A DNA stretch of 6,802 nucleotides, taken from the NCBI GenBank assembly GCA_017964325.1, contig JAGCSE010000336.1, positions 1 through 6,802 on the forward strand. The letters are read 5' to 3'. The notes below the pieces were generated by a model. It did no database searches, was not told the origin of the DNA, and worked only from the letters and a program-made list of their open reading frames with translations. The position numbers and the translations under genes are program-made. Of this stretch, positions 6,484-6,802 are shown one piece after another. Every line of letters starts with the position of its first letter. Position 1 is the first letter of the stretch. Source of the stretch: Victivallales bacterium (GTDB lineage Bacteria > Verrucomicrobiota > Lentisphaeria > Oligosphaerales > Oligosphaeraceae).

Positions 6484-6520
6484 TCTGGTTGTACTTTAGG
6501 GGGGTGAAAGTACAACCAGA
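6484..6520. repeat. 14-base perfect inverted repeat around the AAAGTACAAC motif
   Basis: TCTGGTTGTACTTT (6484-6497) is the exact reverse complement of AAAGTACAACCAGA (6507-6520). The 9-base spacer is AGGGGGGTG. The arms contain the same AAAGTACAACCA core as the tandem units at 6292-6315. The geometry resembles paired recombinase or regulator binding sites. As RNA it would form a hairpin, but there is no T run on either side, so it is not a terminator. Confidence 0.9.
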
Positions 6521-6541
6521 TTGTATTAGCCACCTGACACG

Positions 6542-6587
6542 AAAAAAGCCGAACCATTTCCAACTGATGTGAAAGTGATTCGGCTTT
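6542..6587 (-). terminator. Intrinsic terminator downstream of the HTH gene
   Basis: Read on the minus strand, AAAGCCGAA (6587-6579) pairs with TTCGGCTTT (6553-6545), a 9-bp stem followed by more T (six in all). The loop is 25 bases. It begins about 50 bases past the HTH stop codon and is oriented to end that gene's transcript. Confidence 0.8.
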
Positions 6588-6636
6588 GCCTTAATTTTTC
6601 CTGTCTATGATCCGTTCCTAAAAAAACGAAGCCCCG

Positions 6637-6802
6637 TCATATCTCCTTCTTTGCTGGCGCGCCTTCCGTAAGAAGCCGTGTAACCTCCTCTTGATTGAAA
6701 CGGATCTTTCGCTTGCTCATCCTCCTGCCGCAAATGACCCCGTCCTTCTCCCAGTTGCTTAAAGTACGGCGGGTAATCCCAAGCTGTTCACACACTGCTT
6801 TC
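6637..6802 (-). CDS. Helix-turn-helix domain protein (excisionase/MerR-like), N-terminus cut by window edge
   Basis: The minus-strand frame enters at the right edge and stops at TGA (6639-6637), giving the last 54 residues. KAVCEQLGITRRTLSNWEKD is a typical winged-helix/HTH_17 segment: a helix, the turn at LGI, and a recognition helix TRRTLSNWE. It is followed by a basic wing (GRRMSKRKIRFN) and a closing helix (QEEVTRLLTEG). This layout, with the 'RF...EEV..LL' end, is that of small DNA-binding proteins used as excisionases and directionality factors of integrated elements, or as small regulators. Such proteins are usually 60-90 residues, so only a short N-terminal part is likely missing. It reads toward the repeat region and has its own terminator. 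Whether it is an excisionase, part of a larger protein or a simple regulator cannot be decided here. Confidence 0.8.
   Translation of the reverse strand, partial: KAVCEQLGITRRTLSNWEKDGVICGRRMSKRKIRFNQEEVTRLLTEGAPAKKEI

Larger units (their letters stand above)
6227..6540. other. Repeat-bearing non-coding region
   Basis: Together with the flanking terminators this is a 448-base stretch (6189-6636) without a supportable gene on either strand. Every frame is broken by stops within a few dozen codons. Its distinctive content is four copies of AAAGTACAAC in two settings: a tandem pair at 6292-6313 and an inverted pair at 6484-6520. It sits between a tRNA gene and an excisionase-like HTH gene, the usual place for attachment or control sites of an integrated element, but no integrase and no copy of the tRNA 3' end is visible. 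Confidence 0.6.

Noticed and set aside
6444..6500. Plus-strand mini-frame of about 18 codons ending within the inverted repeat
   Set aside because: Very short, no ribosome-binding site, and its end coincides with the repeat arm, so it is most likely chance.

Overview
The window (about 50% GC) looks like ordinary chromosome from a bacterium, probably an anaerobic or host-associated Gram-negative. The phylum cannot be fixed. The proteins suggest the Verrucomicrobiota/Lentisphaerota/Kiritimatiellota side of the tree, and weak or absent Shine-Dalgarno signals at two genes fit that, but this is a low-confidence inference. No virus, plasmid backbone, CRISPR array or complete mobile element is visible.

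Layout from left to right: (1) the N-terminal 231 residues of an NAD(P)-binding extended SDR (epimerase/dehydratase type) on the minus strand, running off the left edge. (2) A 124-base divergent intergenic region. (3) A plus-strand neurotransmitter:sodium symporter (NSS) family transporter, 463 residues. (4) A convergent junction of 27 bases. (5) A minus-strand pair, read right to left: an ion-transporter (CitMHS/ArsB/NhaD/SLC13-like) permease of 366 residues and, 9 bases behind it, a membrane sensor histidine kinase of 474 residues. (6) A strong hairpin terminator lying almost on top of the permease start. (7) asd, encoding aspartate-semialdehyde dehydrogenase, minus strand, with a recognisable promoter. 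(8) A 244-base AT-rich leader holding a 19-base tandem repeat. (9) tRNA-Thr(UGU) on the plus strand with its own terminator. (10) A 448-base non-coding stretch with four copies of the motif AAAGTACAAC, two in tandem and two as a 14-base inverted repeat, followed by a terminator for (11) a small helix-turn-helix protein on the minus strand, cut by the right edge.

How the parts fit: asd is a housekeeping gene of Lys/Thr/Met and diaminopimelate synthesis. The permease and kinase look like a transport-plus-sensing unit in which the kinase may respond to the transported solute or its ion gradient, but no response regulator is present in the window. The NSS transporter stands alone and probably brings in an amino acid with sodium. 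The right end (tRNA gene, repeat-rich non-coding DNA, excisionase-like HTH gene) is the only part that resembles the edge of an accessory region, and it holds the least explained sequence.
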